Shown here: in pieces, positions 63,360 through 64,000 of the stretch
Position numbering within the stretch: position 1 is the first letter of the stretch
Layout of the letters: each line of letters begins with the position of its first letter
Source of the DNA: Gymnothorax reevesii
Lineage: Eukaryota; Chordata; Actinopteri; Anguilliformes; Muraenidae
Direction: 5' to 3'
Assembly: GCA_029721435.1 (NCBI GenBank)
Contig: CM056574.1
Location: 33,436,001-33,500,000, forward strand
Length of the DNA stretch: 64,000 nucleotides
Translations under genes and position numbers: made by a program
Notes under the pieces: generated by a model
What the model was told of the DNA's origin: nothing
Seen by the model: the letters and a program-made list of their open reading frames with translations, nothing else
Database searches by the model: none

Positions 63360-63830
63360 ATAAAAATTGACCGCTGGTGCGCCTCAGCCTCCAATTGTTA
63401 ACTGTATGCCAACAATAAACATAATCTACACCAAATTTAATTGTAATTTAAACGGATGGATGACTCATAAATCGCCAGATAAGCCCGCGAGCAATGCGCT
63501 CGCAGACACTTATCTCGTTTCTGCCGCTGCTTTATTGTCAACGAAATACAATTTGTCATTCCGTTTCCACCCCGTCGCTCGAAATGCGACGGGCAAATTG
63601 TTCACCCTCGTCGTGTCCCATAACCTCGACCTTATCTCCACTGTGAGCGGTGTATTTATTGGCTACGCAATGTCATGGCGGAATGCCAGGAGAGTCTCCG
63701 AGGTTATAGTACATGCTTCCAGCAAAATCCCTTTACACAACCGACAGCGCATAATTTTTAAGACGAAAAAGGAATCCAGGGAATGGAAAGCTAATTAAAA
63801 TAGCCGAGGTAACACAAATATTTCCGTCTT
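63360..63830. other. hairpin-rich block at the right edge
   Basis: Contains CCCGTCGC-TCGAAAT-GCGACGGG (63571-63593, perfect 8-bp stem), GCGAGC-AATGC-GCTCGC (63487-63503) and outer AGATAAG/CTTATCT around the latter. A 143-residue plus frame is open but has no splice sites or known motif. May be a conserved non-coding element or an old repeat. Confidence 0.3.
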
Positions 63831-64000
63831 CCTGTTTAAAAATGTCAGTTCAATAAAATTACAGGTCAATAAGAATATACATGCAAGGGGAAAGGTTTAT
63901 ACAGCAAGCGGAGTGCTCTACTCTTTCCATTGGGACGGCTATTACAGCGCGGAGATATTGGATATGCAGCAACCTCGCGCTGACCCCTACTTTCTGGCTT

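Noticed and set aside
63367..63798. 143-residue plus ORF as a gene
   Set aside because: No splice sites, no known motif, and antisense within the carmil intron; kept only as a non-coding block of interest.
1..64000. Bacterial operon, phage or defence system
   Set aside because: Intron-split genes, vertebrate repeats and lack of dense ORFs rule it out.

Overview
The window is vertebrate genomic DNA, most likely from a ray-finned (teleost-type) fish. Genes are split into short exons with GT-AG introns. The introns are full of Tc1-like, hAT-like, piggyBac-like and LINE relics, CA/GT and GA/CT microsatellites, and palindromic MITEs, as is typical of fish. There is no prokaryotic gene organisation, and I see no CRISPR array, tRNA or rRNA. 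I cannot name the species.

One gene fills almost the whole window on the minus strand: a CARMIL-family capping-protein regulator, best matched to CARMIL3 (carmil3/LRRC16B-like), with CARMIL2 as the alternative. I traced 22 exons by hand (w1-w22 in transcript order, high to low coordinates, 62278 down to 3165). All splice phases agree, giving 1165 residues in one open frame. The 5' exons (N-terminal PH-like region and most leucine-rich repeats) lie beyond position 64000. The part present runs: last leucine-rich repeats (w1-w5), helical dimerisation region (w6-w11), a short basic exon (w12, 67 bp), the capping-protein interaction motif (w13), the CARMIL-specific interaction motif (w14), and a long low-complexity, Pro/Ser-rich, basic tail (w15-w22). 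A second gene seems to end at the left edge on the plus strand (two phase-compatible exons, 520-596 and 851-923), convergent with carmil; I do not recognise it.

Region by region: 1-1000 holds a 340-bp foldback repeat and the end of the unknown gene. 1000-11600 holds the carmil 3' end and an 8.2-kb last intron carrying a decayed Tc1 transposon, a second Tc1 end, THAP-like fragments and several MITEs. 11600-25200 holds seven tail exons with a second Tc1-like transposase relic and a Harbinger-like inverted repeat. 25200-31000 holds a Penelope-type hammerhead-like core, a piggyBac-type element nested in a Tc1 relic, and the big exon w15. 31000-43500 is dominated by simple repeats, a 0.6-kb polypurine tract and a 1.3-kb minisatellite of about 28 bp. 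43500-50000 holds an hAT-like element, a 145-bp tandem repeat and a 2.03-kb Harbinger-like element. 50000-58200 holds the helical-region exons, a perfect 43-bp hairpin and two nested LINEs. 58200-62300 holds the leucine-rich-repeat exons, the last of them bracketed by two TTAA-type MITEs. 62300-64000 is intron with hairpin-forming sequence.

I found no undescribed enzymatic or defence system. The most notable items are the phase-complete gene model with its 67-bp exon, the nested transposon insertions that give relative ages, the hammerhead-like core, the perfect hairpin, and the exon flanked on both sides by palindromic MITEs. Coordinates, motifs and phases were read from the sequence; family names come from general knowledge of these families and no database search was possible.
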